From NCBI RefSeq assembly GCF_900474295.1, contig NZ_UCOB01000025.1:121432-185431 (forward strand): a DNA stretch of 64,000 nucleotides, given 5' to 3'. Position numbers and translations under genes: made by a program. The stretch is from Synechococcus sp. UW140 (GTDB lineage Bacteria > Cyanobacteriota > Cyanobacteriia > PCC-6307 > Cyanobiaceae). Below, in pieces: positions 1 to 8,955 of the stretch (positions are counted from its first letter, which is position 1; the number at the start of each line of letters is the position of its first letter). The notes below the pieces were generated by a model, which did not search any database, was not told the DNA's origin, and saw only the letters and a list, made by a program, of their open reading frames with translations.

Positions 1-231
1 GGTCGGTGTGCCGGACTTGCTCAGATGGGCCTGGGGGCCGTCTTCGCGGATGACTTGCCCCATTTTGAGGGCCCGAAGCCAGGGGATTCCTAGCCAAGCC
101 ACCACGCTTGCCACCAGTGTTGTGATCAGCAACGGCAGGCTGAGCAGGCTGCCGGGTATGAGGCGATCGCTGGCGAAAGCGAGGCCAAACACGGCTGTGG
201 CAAGGACCATCGCTGGCAAACGACCGTCCAT
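1..231 (-). CDS. mraY: MraY, phospho-N-acetylmuramoyl-pentapeptide transferase (N-terminal part)
   Basis: Membrane enzyme that forms lipid I of peptidoglycan synthesis from UDP-MurNAc-pentapeptide and undecaprenyl phosphate. Only the first 77 codons lie in the window; the gene runs off the left edge. The translated end reads [20 protein letters not shown] followed by TPT, which is the typical conserved cytoplasmic segment of MraY just before the TMGG motif. Two hydrophobic stretches precede it, matching the first membrane helices. ATG at 231 is taken as start; an in-frame GTG at 261 would add ten residues, and the frame is closed by a stop further upstream. It is transcribed away from argG. 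Confidence 0.88.
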   Translation of the reverse strand, partial: MDGRLPAMVLATAVFGLAFASDRLIPGSLLSLPLLITTLVASVVAWLGIPWLRALKMGQVIREDGPQAHLSKSGTPT

Positions 232-351
232 CACCTGGGACGCTTCCGTTGTTTGATCCACAGCTGCGTGTCTGGGAGCCGTGAGATTAAGAGAGCCCCA
301 GACTTGCTTGATCCGATCAGGGTCAGTCAGACCGCCAGGAGACCTGTTGTT

Positions 352-603
352 TCAGTCTTCCCAGTTCTCTTCCTGCTCATCATCTTTGTTGTAGTCCTCT
401 TTTTCGCCCATCAATGCAGACAGTTCCTCTTCCTCGACGGTGCTCACGTCGCTGGAGGAGGATTCCTCGTCTTCGACCAGGCGGCCACTGGTCTCCAGCC
501 AGCTGAGGAGATCAGGCTCTTCGCGCAGGGGCAGCACCGGTGCAGGCTCCTTGCGCCCGTAACGGGTCAGGGCTGGATTGATGTTATCGAGTGCGCTGCT
601 CAT
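352..603 (-). CDS. DUF3134 family conserved cyanobacterial protein
   Basis: An 83-residue acidic protein of unknown function. The N-terminal part (NPALTRYGRKEPAPVLPLRE, then EPDLLSWLETSGRL) is what I recognise as the DUF3134 signature found across cyanobacteria. The C-terminal half is strongly acidic and probably disordered (EDEESSSSD, then KEDYNKDDEQEENWED). I start it at ATG 603, giving MSSALDNINP; the frame is open for 19 more codons upstream but these look non-coding. No catalytic residues or membrane segments are visible. Confidence 0.82.
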   Translation of the reverse strand: MSSALDNINPALTRYGRKEPAPVLPLREEPDLLSWLETSGRLVEDEESSSSDVSTVEEEELSALMGEKEDYNKDDEQEENWED

Positions 604-668
604 CGCCGAGGACAAAGTCCAATTAGTCCAATCAACCAGCATAGTGGACGGCAACAGCAAGATTCAGC

Positions 669-893
669 TTGAGCGGCAAATCTCCTGCCCTGTTGCTGCT
701 CTGGGCACTTGCTTTGCTCATCAGTGCCGGTCTACGCCGTTGGGGAGCTCTCCATCCGGGCCCCCCGATTGTTGACGACCCCACTGTGGCGTGGCTGGTG
801 TTTGCTCCTTCTGTGCTTGTTGTGATTTGGCTGTTGGTGGGCCTGACCGGCGGGGAGAGAGAATCAGACGATTGTGATCAGGAGTCGCATTGA
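669..893 (+). CDS. Small hydrophobic protein of unknown function
   Basis: A 74-residue protein with two predicted membrane helices (about residues 6-22 and 42-62) separated by a short loop rich in Pro, Gly and Asp, and a charged acidic C terminus. It begins at a TTG and its TGA stop overlaps the argG ATG in a TGATG junction, so it is probably translated together with argG. The overlap and the membrane-protein-like composition are the main support. I do not recognise a family. Confidence 0.65.
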   Translation: MSGKSPALLLLWALALLISAGLRRWGALHPGPPIVDDPTVAWLVFAPSVLVVIWLLVGLTGGERESDDCDQESH

Positions 894-2098
894 TGGGCCG
901 TGCGAAGAAGGTCGTGCTCGCCTATTCCGGGGGAGTCGATACCAGCGTTTGCATTCCTTACCTGAAGGAGGAGTGGGGCGTGGAGGAGGTGATCACCTTC
1001 GCTGCCGATCTGGGTCAGGGTGATGAGCTCGAACCAATCCGCCTCAAGGCACTTGAGGCCGGCGCCAGCCAGTCGCTGGTGGGTGATCTGATTCAACCGT
1101 TCATTGAGGAGTTCGCCTTCCCGGCGATCCGGGCCAATGCTCTTTATGAGGGTCGCTATCCCTTGTCCACAGCCCTGGCCCGTCCTCTAATCGCCCGCCG
1201 TTTGGTTGAGGTGGCCCGGGAGGTGGGTGCTGATGCCGTGGCCCATGGTTGCACCGGCAAGGGCAACGATCAGGTGCGTTTTGATGTGGCGATCGCCGCT
1301 TTGGCGCCGGATCTCAAGGTGCTCACCCCTGCGCGCGAATGGGGGATGAGCCGTGAGGAGACCATCGCCTATGGCGAGCGCTGCGGCATTCCGGCGCCGG
1401 TGAGCAAGAAGTCGCCCTATTCGATCGACCTCAACTTGTTGGGTCGCAGCATTGAAGCCGGCCCCCTTGAGGATCCGATGGTGGCACCCCCTGAAGAGGT
1501 GTTCGCCATGACCCGCTCGATTGGCGAGACGCCTGATGACCCCGACGAGATTGAGATCAGCTTCGAAGCCGGAAACCCTGTGGCGATCAACGGCCAGCGT
1601 CTGGACCCGATTGCCCTGATCCGCGAAGCCAACCGTTTGGCTGGAACCCATGGCATCGGTCGCCTCGACATGATCGAGAACCGGGTGGTCGGCATCAAGA
1701 GTCGTGAGATCTACGAAACCCCTGGCCTGCTTCTGCTCATCCAGGCCCATCAAGAGCTGGAAAGCCTGACTCTCGCCGCCGATGTGCTGCGCAGCAAGCG
1801 CCAGCTGGAGATGCAGTGGGCTGACCTGGTGTATCAGGGTCTTTGGTTCGGGCCGCTCAAGGATGCCCTTGATGGCTTCATGGATCGCACCCAGGTGCAC
1901 GTCAACGGTGTCGTGCGGCTGCGGCTGCACAAGGGCACTGCCACCGTCACCGGTCGTTGCTCTGCGGGCAGCAGCCTCTATGTTCCGGAAATGGCCTCCT
2001 ATGGCAGCGAGGATCAATTCGATCACCGCGCTGCAGAAGGATTCATCTACGTCTGGGGGTTGCCAACCCGTCTTTGGGCAGCGACCCATCGCCGTTGA
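893..2098 (+). CDS. argG: Argininosuccinate synthase
   Basis: Cytosolic enzyme joining citrulline and aspartate with ATP in the penultimate step of arginine synthesis. The 401-residue length is normal. The N terminus has the PP-loop motif AYSGGVDTS (residues 9-17), and downstream are [14 protein letters not shown] and [14 protein letters not shown], both diagnostic of the family. A TTG lies immediately upstream, but ATG 893 gives the expected [14 protein letters not shown] start and overlaps the stop of the preceding small gene. It converges with the coiled-coil gene ending at 2139. Confidence 0.97.
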   Translation: MGRAKKVVLAYSGGVDTSVCIPYLKEEWGVEEVITFAADLGQGDELEPIRLKALEAGASQSLVGDLIQPFIEEFAFPAIRANALYEGRYPLSTALARPLIARRLVEVAREVGADAVAHGCTGKGNDQVRFDVAIAALAPDLKVLTPAREWGMSREETIAYGERCGIPAPVSKKSPYSIDLNLLGRSIEAGPLEDPMVAPPEEVFAMTRSIGETPDDPDEIEISFEAGNPVAINGQRLDPIALIREANRLAGTHGIGRLDMIENRVVGIKSREIYETPGLLLLIQAHQELESLTLAADVLRSKRQLEMQWADLVYQGLWFGPLKDALDGFMDRTQVHVNGVVRLRLHKGTATVTGRCSAGSSLYVPEMASYGSEDQFDHRAAEGFIYVWGLPTRLWAATHRR

Positions 2099-2129
2099 GG
2101 CTGGCAAGCACTCAGAGCAGGAACGGTCA

Positions 2130-2144
2130 GCCTGATCGTCAGGC
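2130..2144. terminator. Short hairpin between convergent genes
   Basis: GCCTGA-TCG-TCAGGC forms a perfect 6-bp stem with a 3-nt loop in the gap between argG and the convergent gene ending at 2139. There is no clear T-run on either side, so a terminator role is only a guess. Confidence 0.3.
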
Positions 2145-2537
2145 GGCGTTCTGTTCTGAGTCTTGATTGTTGAAGCTAATGCGCCTCACTCTGGGCCAGC
2201 TCCATCGCAGTGCTGCTTTCTGTAAGGGTGCCTGGGGTGAGTGCAAGTCCTGGGCTTGAGCGAGCAGGCGATAGCGTTCCAGCAGCGGTTCAAGTCGCTG
2301 CTGGAACTTGCGTTCGAAGAGATCAGGGAGTTCCTCGAGCAGGGCTTCGTAATCGGCAACGTTGGCTTCTAGTTCCTGCACTCGTGCGCGTAGACGCTTC
2401 AGTTCAGCGTCGCTTGCTTCGCTGTGTCCAGTGCTTTGTTGCATTGAGCTGGATATGGGCTCTGATCGTTCCAATGGATCCGTCGAGGCTTGCCACAAGG
2501 GTGTTGGAGCCTGATGGTGATCAGAAAAAAAGTCCAT
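2139..2537 (-). CDS. Conserved hypothetical coiled-coil protein
   Basis: A 132-residue protein with no recognised domain. The middle (about residues 43-95) is a predicted coiled coil rich in Glu, Leu and Arg (ELKRLRARVQELEANVADYE, then ALLEELPDLFERKFQQRLEP). The N terminus is polar and Ser/Pro rich; the C terminus is basic with several Trp. I start at ATG 2537 (MDFFSDHHQ). It lies 60 bp downstream of rpsF on the same strand, so it may be read through from the ribosomal gene. Confidence 0.72.
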   Translation of the reverse strand: MDFFSDHHQAPTPLWQASTDPLERSEPISSSMQQSTGHSEASDAELKRLRARVQELEANVADYEALLEELPDLFERKFQQRLEPLLERYRLLAQAQDLHSPQAPLQKAALRWSWPRVRRISFNNQDSEQNAA

Positions 2538-2597
2538 GGCCAGACGGTATCGCTGGGCCACGGACTGAACAATCCCTGCACTGAGCAGGAGTTGGAA

Positions 2598-2975
2598 TCA
2601 GGCTGGGGTGCTGGCAGGCTCTTGCTCTTCCTGTTGCGCGGGTGCTTCCGTGCCGGGCATGACGCGAGGAGCGGGCAGCGGGCCGTCTTGCTTGACGGTG
2701 AGATAGCGGATCACGTCTTCGCTCAAGCGCATTGCTTTCTCAAGCACGGCCACCTGCTGGCCATCGCCGTTGTGGCTCAGCTGCACGTAGATGCCTTCTT
2801 TGTTCTTGTTGATCGCATAAGCCAGTCGGCGCTTGCCACGCATCTGGTTATCGAGCACCTCGGCACCGGCCTCAACGATGATGTCGCGGTACTTGAGAAG
2901 ATGAGACTCAACTTCCTCTTCCGGAATATCCGGACGGAGGATGTACATGGTCTCGTAGTAAGGCTGCTGGGTCAT
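2598..2975 (-). CDS. rpsF: 30S ribosomal protein S6
   Basis: Ribosomal protein of the small-subunit platform, which binds S18 and 16S rRNA. The 125-residue sequence opens with [18 protein letters not shown] and contains [19 protein letters not shown], the S6 fold signature. The C terminus carries a low-complexity tail (residues 104-125, rich in Glu, Gln, Ala and Pro) beyond the usual core, as often seen in cyanobacteria. No rpsR lies next to it. Confidence 0.97.
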   Translation of the reverse strand: MTQQPYYETMYILRPDIPEEEVESHLLKYRDIIVEAGAEVLDNQMRGKRRLAYAINKNKEGIYVQLSHNGDGQQVAVLEKAMRLSEDVIRYLTVKQDGPLPAPRVMPGTEAPAQQEEQEPASTPA

Positions 2976-3002
2976 GGAAGGTCACTCCGACAGGGACTCA
3001 AG

Positions 3003-3018
3003 GCTCACCAAGGTGAGC
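3003..3018 (-). promoter_or_regulatory. Perfect hairpin in the rpsF leader
   Basis: GCTCACC-AA-GGTGAGC forms a 7-bp inverted repeat 28 bp upstream of rpsF and 38 bp downstream of the Tic20-like gene. No T-run follows on the minus strand, so it is not a simple terminator. Leader structures controlling S6 synthesis are known in other bacteria, but I do not recognise that specific motif here. Confidence 0.35.
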
Positions 3019-3056
3019 GACGGATCAATCACCTTATCGTCTGGGGGGTTGACAGC

Positions 3057-3545
3057 TCAGTAGAGCTGCATCCGCACGGCCTGGCTGATCCCAGGAAGAT
3101 CGGGCTCTCGACCGCGCAGGCACTCGATCAGGGCGAAGATCACGATCCCCAGTACACCTAGCAATACTGTGCTGCCCAGTGTGCGGATCACGAGGCCATC
3201 CCCGAGGCTGCCTAGCTGCAGCGACAGCGGTCTGTAGACGTAGGTGATCAGGATCACCACGATGTCTATCAAGAGTGCCTGAAGTGTGTTGAAACGCAGG
3301 AAGTAAGGCACGTTGGGATTGCGCACGACCCCCAGGAACAGCACGAAGAACAACAGCAAGCCACCAAGAGCTAGCGGTCCAAAGCGGATGCTTTGCTCGA
3401 GGATCACCAACGGGACTGCCGGAAGCAGGAACAGTCCCAAAATTGGGTACTGCGTCACGAGAGACTCTCCGAAGGGCAGAGCATCGCTCAGGGGTAGGAG
3501 GTACACCAACAGTCCGAGCAACCGCTGCCAGACGGGAATCGACAT
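3057..3545 (-). CDS. Tic20-like membrane protein
   Basis: A 162-residue integral membrane protein with about four hydrophobic helices. The segment VPYFLRFNTLQALLIDIVV resembles the conserved R-x-N-x-x-Q-A-hydrophobic-D-I motif of the Tic20/Ycf60 family, whose chloroplast members act in protein import at the inner envelope. The role of the cyanobacterial homologues is unsettled. It lies between rpsF and aroE on the same strand with short gaps, so the three may be co-transcribed. Confidence 0.85.
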   Translation of the reverse strand: MSIPVWQRLLGLLVYLLPLSDALPFGESLVTQYPILGLFLLPAVPLVILEQSIRFGPLALGGLLLFFVLFLGVVRNPNVPYFLRFNTLQALLIDIVVILITYVYRPLSLQLGSLGDGLVIRTLGSTVLLGVLGIVIFALIECLRGREPDLPGISQAVRMQLY

Positions 3546-3569
3546 AGGGGCCTTTGTGCTGGGCTGACG

Positions 3570-4469
3570 CTAGGTGGTCAGTTGTTGGAGGGCTGCATCA
3601 CGCATGGCTGCCACTGGCACATCGTCGCGACCAGACCAGAGACGCAGGGCCGCTGCCCCCTGTTGAACAAGCATCTCGAGGCCGTCGATGCTGCGGCATC
3701 CGTGGTTCGTTGCCAGCTGCAGCAGTCGGGTCGGTCTTGGGGTGTAAATGATGTCGTACACCCAGGATTCTTGCTTCAGTCGGCCAATCAGATTGGGGCT
3801 GAGGGGACTGGCGAGGGCTGCGTTCGGGTCATTGGGCGAAGCCATCCCCACCGGCGTTGTATTCACGACAAGATCCGCCTGCTCCAGGCTCGTGGCCAAA
3901 GCAGCTTCATCGCTCAAGCACACGGTCTTCAGCTGGGGTGCCCAGTCAAGGCACTCCCGTTGGAATGCGATCAGGGCTTCGTTCCGACGTCCTGCGATTT
4001 CAACGCAGGAGCATCCCAGCTCGATCAGTCCCGCTACGACCGCTCTGGCACTCCCTCCACAGCCCAGCACTAGGGCCCGTCGACCGTTCCAGCCTGACTC
4101 CGCATCGCGCAGGGGTCGACAGAAGCCTTCGACGTCGGTGTTGGTGCCGAACCAACCGCCATCGGCATGGGGGACCAGCACGTTCACTGCCCCCAGACGC
4201 TGCGCCAGTGGGCTGAGCGTCTTGCAGAGAGCGGCCACAGTTTGTTTATGGGGAATGGTCACGTTCAGGCCGCGGCAGCCGATCGCTTCCAGTCCCTTCA
4301 AGACGCTGCTGAGCTGGTCGGCCGCCGTTGGCATGGCCAGAAAGACCCAGTCGAGTTGCATGGCTGTTAACGCCGCGTTTTGCAACGCCGGAGACAGTGA
4401 GTGATGCACTGGATCGCCGAGAAGGCCCACCAGTGCTGTGCTGGCCCCGATTGTTCCTGGGCTGGTCAT
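3570..4469 (-). CDS. aroE: Shikimate dehydrogenase
   Basis: NADPH-dependent reduction of 3-dehydroshikimate in the chorismate pathway. The 299 residues contain the shikimate-binding HSLSPALQNAA near the N terminus, the catalytic NVTIPHKQ with its conserved Lys, NTDVEGF with the conserved Asp, and the dinucleotide-binding GCGGSARAV. I choose ATG 4469 (MTSPGTIGAS); upstream codons in the same frame extend into the dnaK promoter region and look non-coding. It is divergent from dnaK. Confidence 0.95.
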   Translation of the reverse strand: MTSPGTIGASTALVGLLGDPVHHSLSPALQNAALTAMQLDWVFLAMPTAADQLSSVLKGLEAIGCRGLNVTIPHKQTVAALCKTLSPLAQRLGAVNVLVPHADGGWFGTNTDVEGFCRPLRDAESGWNGRRALVLGCGGSARAVVAGLIELGCSCVEIAGRRNEALIAFQRECLDWAPQLKTVCLSDEAALATSLEQADLVVNTTPVGMASPNDPNAALASPLSPNLIGRLKQESWVYDIIYTPRPTRLLQLATNHGCRSIDGLEMLVQQGAAALRLWSGRDDVPVAAMRDAALQQLTT

Positions 4470-4598
4470 AGGCGGCTGCCTGCTCTGATGACCAGCCTGC
4501 CGCCCCGGCTGTTCGGGAACCACACCTCGTCTTGAGACCACTGCTCTGGAGAAGATGCAGAGGTTCAAGACGACATTTCGACGAGGAGGTGGGATCCC

Positions 4599-6509
4599 AT
4601 GGGCAAGGTTGTTGGCATTGACCTAGGCACAACGAACAGCTGTGTTTCCGTCATGGAGGGCGGCAAGCCCACCGTGATTGCTAACGCGGAAGGATTCCGC
4701 ACCACCCCCTCGGTGGTGGCATACACCAAAAACCAGGATCAACTGGTCGGGCAGATCGCCAAGCGTCAGGCGGTGATGAACCCAGATAACACCTTTTATT
4801 CGGTGAAGCGCTTCATTGGTCGCCGCGTCGACGAGGTCAATGAGGAATCGAAGGAGGTGAGTTATGGCGTCGAGAAGGCTGGCTCCAATGTGAAGGTGAA
4901 GTGCCCGGTTCTCGAGAAGCAGTTCGCTCCTGAAGAGGTCTCCGCCCAAGTGCTGCGCAAGCTGGCCGATGACGCCGGCAAGTACCTCGGTGAGACTGTC
5001 ACCCAAGCGGTGATCACTGTTCCCGCCTATTTCAACGACTCTCAGCGTCAGGCCACGAAGGATGCCGGCAAGATCGCCGGCCTTGAGGTGCTGCGCATCA
5101 TCAACGAGCCCACGGCTGCCGCTCTGGCCTACGGACTCGACAAGAAGAGCAACGAGCGCATCCTCGTGTTTGACCTCGGTGGTGGCACCTTCGACGTGTC
5201 CGTGCTTGAAGTGGGCGACGGCGTGTTTGAGGTTCTCTCCACCTCTGGTGATACCCATCTCGGTGGCGATGACTTCGACAAAGTGATCGTTGATCATCTG
5301 GCTGGAACCTTCCAGTCGAATGAAGGAATTGACCTGCGTCAGGACAAGCAGGCTCTGCAACGTCTGACCGAGGCCGCTGAGAAGGCCAAGATCGAGCTCT
5401 CCAACGCCACCCAGAGTGAGATCAACCTGCCGTTCATCACGGCCACCCCTGAGGGTCCCAAGCATTTAGATCTCACCCTGACCCGGGCCAAGTTTGAGGA
5501 ACTCGCTTCCAAGCTGATCGATCGCTGCCGCGTGCCGGTGGAGCAAGCCCTCAAAGACGCCAAGCTCTCCTCTGGTGAACTCGACGAGATCGTGATGGTG
5601 GGTGGTTCCACCCGTATTCCGGCCGTGCTCGAGTTGGTGAAACGGGTCACCGGTAAGGATCCCAACCAGACGGTGAATCCTGATGAGGTGGTGGCAGTTG
5701 GTGCCGCGATCCAGGGCGGCGTCCTAGCTGGTGAGGTGAAAGACATTCTTCTCCTTGATGTCACCCCCCTCTCCCTGGGTGTGGAGACCCTGGGTGGCGT
5801 GATGACCAAGATGATCACCCGCAACACCACTGTTCCCACCAAGAAGTCGGAGACCTATTCCACAGCTGTGGACGGTCAGACCAACGTGGAGATCCACGTG
5901 CTTCAAGGCGAGCGTGAGATGGCTTCCGATAACAAGTCGCTCGGAACCTTCCGCCTTGATGGCATCCCTCCGGCTCCCCGTGGCGTGCCTCAGATCGAAG
6001 TGACCTTCGATATTGATGCCAACGGCATCCTTAGCGTGACGGCTAAGGACAAGGGCAGCGGCAAGGAGCAGTCCATCTCGATCACGGGCGCATCCACCCT
6101 CAGTGAGAACGAGGTGGAGAAGATGGTGAAGGATGCCGAAGCCAACGCCAGCGCTGATAAGGAGAAGCGCGAGCGTATCGATGTCAAGAATCAGGCTGAA
6201 ACCCTTGTTTATCAGGCTGAGAAGCAGCTTGGTGAGCTTGGCGACAAGGTTGATGCCGATGCCAAGACGAAGGTGGAGGAGAAGCGCGTCAAGTTGAAAG
6301 AAGCCGTCGACAAGGATGATTTCGATGCGATGAAGTCTCTGCTTGAGGAGCTTCAGCAGGAGCTTTATGCCTTGGGTGCTTCGGTGTATCAGCAGGCTGG
6401 TGCTGATGGGGCAGCTCCAGGAGCTGATGCTGATGCCGCTGCCACAGGCGCCTCCGCTGCTGATAGTGGTGACGATGTGATCGACGCTGAATTCACTGAA
6501 TCCAAGTGA
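4599..6509 (+). CDS. dnaK: Molecular chaperone DnaK (Hsp70)
   Basis: ATP-driven chaperone of the cytosol working with DnaJ and GrpE. The 636-residue length is standard. The nucleotide-binding domain shows [11 protein letters not shown] (residues 6-16), [13 protein letters not shown] and [11 protein letters not shown]; the substrate domain follows the [11 protein letters not shown] linker region; the lid ends with an Ala/Gly/Asp-rich stretch and the acidic terminus DDVIDAEF. A purine-rich GAGGTGGGA precedes the ATG. No dnaJ or grpE lies adjacent, and no CIRCE element was seen upstream. Confidence 0.98.
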   Translation: MGKVVGIDLGTTNSCVSVMEGGKPTVIANAEGFRTTPSVVAYTKNQDQLVGQIAKRQAVMNPDNTFYSVKRFIGRRVDEVNEESKEVSYGVEKAGSNVKVKCPVLEKQFAPEEVSAQVLRKLADDAGKYLGETVTQAVITVPAYFNDSQRQATKDAGKIAGLEVLRIINEPTAAALAYGLDKKSNERILVFDLGGGTFDVSVLEVGDGVFEVLSTSGDTHLGGDDFDKVIVDHLAGTFQSNEGIDLRQDKQALQRLTEAAEKAKIELSNATQSEINLPFITATPEGPKHLDLTLTRAKFEELASKLIDRCRVPVEQALKDAKLSSGELDEIVMVGGSTRIPAVLELVKRVTGKDPNQTVNPDEVVAVGAAIQGGVLAGEVKDILLLDVTPLSLGVETLGGVMTKMITRNTTVPTKKSETYSTAVDGQTNVEIHVLQGEREMASDNKSLGTFRLDGIPPAPRGVPQIEVTFDIDANGILSVTAKDKGSGKEQSISITGASTLSENEVEKMVKDAEANASADKEKRERIDVKNQAETLVYQAEKQLGELGDKVDADAKTKVEEKRVKLKEAVDKDDFDAMKSLLEELQQELYALGASVYQQAGADGAAPGADADAAATGASAADSGDDVIDAEFTESK

Positions 6510-6566
6510 ACTCGTTCCCAATGATTGTCTGAAGAGCGTTCTTGTTATGGGCTCTCTTTCAGAAGC

Positions 6567-6597
6567 ATCCCCGTCTGTACTCAGGCGGGGATTTTTT
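6567..6597 (+). terminator. Rho-independent terminator of dnaK
   Basis: An 11-bp stem (ATCCCCGTCTG pairing with CAGGCGGGGAT, one G-U pair) with a TACT loop, followed by a run of T. It lies about 58 bp after the dnaK stop. Confidence 0.88.
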
Positions 6598-6711
6598 GTG
6601 GGTGAGATTCACTGTTGATTGGGGCCAAAAATCGAGAGGGCTTTCAGCCCTGGGGTCCTACAAAAGCCAGTCATCCTTCAACTTCTTGATCAACACAGCA
6701 CAACACACAGC

Positions 6712-6734
6712 AAAAAGGGGGCCTTAAGCCCCCT
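6712..6734 (-). terminator. Rho-independent terminator of pstS
   Basis: AGGGGGC-CTTAA-GCCCCCT forms a 7-bp G-C-rich stem; on the minus strand it is followed by TTTT. It lies 37 bp beyond the pstS stop. Between this and the dnaK terminator is a further small perfect hairpin, AGGGCT-TTC-AGCCCT at 6637-6651, with no T-run. Confidence 0.8.
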
Positions 6735-6770
6735 CATCAGTCTCAGCGATGTGCTGATTGGATCAGTGGA

Positions 6771-7772
6771 TCATTCGCTGATTGAGTTGGCAGCGGCCTT
6801 GGCTTTGCTCACCACTTCTGGAGGCAGGGAGACATAGCCCAGCTCCGGTGCTTTGGACTGGGACTCATCGGACAGCATGTAGTCGAAGGTCTTCTTCAGA
6901 ATCGGAGTCTTCTCTCCGTTGCCAGTGGCGTATGCCAGCACCCAGGTGAAGGTCACGATTGGGTAACCGCCTTCGGGGTTGGGGTTGCCACCGATCAGGT
7001 CTGGACCGAGGTCGATGGAGCCGAGCGCTTCGCTCGCTGTTGCGTTGGTGGGCTTCACTTGCATCCCAGAAGCATTTTCAACAGCGGCGGCCTGTAGATC
7101 ACCTTTCACGTAGGCCAGCTCTACATAACCGATGCCGCCCCCGATCTGGCTCAGCTGTGCTGCCACGCCTTCATTGCCTTTGGCTCCGACGCCCGTGGGC
7201 CACTGCACCGATTTGTCGGCACCAACATCCTTCTTCCATTCAGGGCTGATGGCGGCGAGGTGCTTGGTGAAGTTGTAAGTGGTACCGGACCCATCGGAGC
7301 GATGCACCACCTTGATGCTCTTGTCTCCGCAGCCGAGCTCGTTGAAGTTTTTGATCGTTCCCAGGAAGATGCCGGCGAGTTGCTGCTGGTTCAGCTTCAG
7401 GTCGCAACCGGGATTGTTGTAAGCGACGGCGATGGCGCCTGCGGTCATTGGGATCTGAACCACGCCTCGTTCCACTTTGGCGATGGCCTCAGCTTTCATG
7501 GGTTTGTCGGAAGCCCCAAAGTCCACCGTGCCGGCAGTGAACTGACGCACTCCTGCGCCGGAGCCCACGGACTGGTAGTTGACGTTGATGCCCTGAGGAG
7601 CAAGATCCTGGAACCAGCGCTGGTAAATCGCTGCGGGGAATGAAGCGCCTGCTGCTGAGAGGCGACCTTCCACCTTTTCGCCATCACCACCGGAGGAGCA
7701 GGAGACGAGGCTGACAGCAGCACCGATGCCGAGAAGGCTGGCGGCTGTGCGTGTCAGAAGAGAGCGAGTCAT
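6771..7772 (-). CDS. pstS: Phosphate-binding lipoprotein of the Pst transporter
   Basis: Periplasmic phosphate receptor for the PstCAB ABC importer. The signal peptide ends in the lipobox LVSC with the lipidated Cys at position 25. The mature protein has the PstS hallmarks GAGASFP-type start (AAGASFPAAIYQRW), VGSGAGVRQF, FGASDKPM, HRSDGSGTTYNF and GGGIGYVEL. The 333-residue length is normal. It stands alone here, without pstCAB, as is common for pstS copies in marine cyanobacteria. A Pho-box-like element lies upstream and a terminator downstream. Confidence 0.96.
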   Translation of the reverse strand: MTRSLLTRTAASLLGIGAAVSLVSCSSGGDGEKVEGRLSAAGASFPAAIYQRWFQDLAPQGINVNYQSVGSGAGVRQFTAGTVDFGASDKPMKAEAIAKVERGVVQIPMTAGAIAVAYNNPGCDLKLNQQQLAGIFLGTIKNFNELGCGDKSIKVVHRSDGSGTTYNFTKHLAAISPEWKKDVGADKSVQWPTGVGAKGNEGVAAQLSQIGGGIGYVELAYVKGDLQAAAVENASGMQVKPTNATASEALGSIDLGPDLIGGNPNPEGGYPIVTFTWVLAYATGNGEKTPILKKTFDYMLSDESQSKAPELGYVSLPPEVVSKAKAAANSISE

Positions 7773-7825
7773 GTGTGGCGGATGCTTGTCGCGTTTTCAA
7801 TATTTAGCTGGAGCTCCTGCTTGTT

Positions 7826-7854
7826 CTGTAAAGGCAGGCTTAAGGCTTGGTAAG
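7826..7854 (-). promoter_or_regulatory. Pho-box-like direct repeats upstream of pstS
   Basis: Read on the minus strand, three repeats CTTACCAA, CTTAAGCC and CTTTACAG start at 7854, 7844 and 7833, spaced 10 and 11 bp apart. This resembles the cyanobacterial PhoB operator of tandem CTTAA-type octamers with 11-bp spacing. An AT-rich TAAATATT, a possible -10 region, follows about 20 bp downstream. The placement before pstS fits phosphate-starvation control. Confidence 0.55.
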
Positions 7855-7856
7855 CA

Positions 7857-8945
7857 TCACGCTTTGGATGTTTCTTCGTTGATCTCTTCGCTGACCCACT
7901 CGGCCGTGGCAGGAGTCAGTAGAACTCCGTTTCGGTAATGACCACTGGCCAGGATCAGACCGGGTTCGAGCTTTTCCAGCAGTGGAGCTGGACGACCACT
8001 CGGGCGGGCCCGCAGCCCGTGCCAGTGCCCTATCACCTCAGCCTGCTCCAGCCAGGTTGGGGCGTGTCCATTCAGGGCGCGCATGGTCAGAGTGGCGGCC
8101 TCGAGTGGTTGTTCACCGGGTTCGAGCGTGGCTCCAAGCAGGAGCTGATCGGACCCATGGCGTATCAGGTTCACGCCATGGCTCATCAGCACTGCTGGCC
8201 AGTGGGGGGTCAGTGCATCGGGATTGTCTAGACGGAGTTGCAGCACTTGTCCCAGCACTGGATCCATGGCTCGTGCATGGCCCAAGGGGGCCAGAAGTGT
8301 CTGGCTGGCCAGGCCACTGCAAACCACCACGGTGTCTGCGTAGCTACGGCTGCCATCGCTCAATTGCAATTGCCATTGGTTGCCATCCCGATGGAGGGTC
8401 TCCACCGCAGCTGTCTGCATGGGCACGCTGAGCCTGTGCAATTGACGGCGCAGGCTTCGTTGCAGGATCAGTGGATCTAAACGGCCATCGTGGTTCGACT
8501 GCAACCCACCATGAGATGACTTGGGCCAATCAGGGTGCTCATCGGCCAGCCTGTCTGCGGTGATGAAGCTCAGCCCGAGATGGGAACGTTCTTCCACCAG
8601 CTTTCGCTGCAGTGCAGCCTCCTCATCCGTGGTGGCTAACTGCACCAGAGGAGTTTGAAGCAGTAGTGGTTCGTCTGGGCAGCTGAGTTCCTCTACCCAG
8701 AGAGGCCAGAGCTCCATGCTGCGGCGGCGCAGGCGCCAGGCCCGACCGCTGGAGCGGCGGAAGACATGGCCCATCAGGATCCCGAGGGACGCTGATGTTC
8801 CTGTCAATGGGGAACTGGAATGCCGGCTTGGGTCTTGGGCCAGTTCTGGGTCGATCAGTTCAACCTGGTGGCCTGATCGCGACAGCCACCAAGCGGTGCC
8901 AGCACCAATGGCGCCAGCACCGATGACGGCAATGGAGTGACTCAG
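7857..8945 (-). CDS. FAD-dependent oxidoreductase (DAO/ThiO-like), probable CTG start
   Basis: Flavoprotein of the D-amino-acid oxidase/glycine oxidase superfamily; the substrate is not certain, and glycine oxidase for thiamine synthesis is one possibility. The FAD-binding Rossmann motif AVIGAGAIGAGTAWWLSRSG lies at the extreme N terminus, and the C terminus has the typical GHWHGLRARPSGRPAP and GHYRNGVLLTPATA segments. The only ATG/GTG/TTG start in frame is a TTG at 8807, which would delete the Rossmann motif. Between the stop at 8952 and that motif the only plausible starts are CTG at 8945 (chosen, 362 residues) or ATT at 8936. It follows psbQ by about 10 bp. Confidence 0.82.
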   Translation of the reverse strand: MSHSIAVIGAGAIGAGTAWWLSRSGHQVELIDPELAQDPSRHSSSPLTGTSASLGILMGHVFRRSSGRAWRLRRRSMELWPLWVEELSCPDEPLLLQTPLVQLATTDEEAALQRKLVEERSHLGLSFITADRLADEHPDWPKSSHGGLQSNHDGRLDPLILQRSLRRQLHRLSVPMQTAAVETLHRDGNQWQLQLSDGSRSYADTVVVCSGLASQTLLAPLGHARAMDPVLGQVLQLRLDNPDALTPHWPAVLMSHGVNLIRHGSDQLLLGATLEPGEQPLEAATLTMRALNGHAPTWLEQAEVIGHWHGLRARPSGRPAPLLEKLEPGLILASGHYRNGVLLTPATAEWVSEEINEETSKA

Positions 8946-8955
8946 AGTGCTTGGA

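Noticed and set aside
1187..2107. 306-codon open frame antisense to argG
   Set aside because: It mirrors a clear argG reading frame in high-GC DNA and has no protein-like motifs.
4623..6521. Long antisense open frames across dnaK (280, 167 and 265 codons)
   Set aside because: These are frame shadows of a strongly conserved gene; such antisense frames are common in dnaK because of its codon bias.
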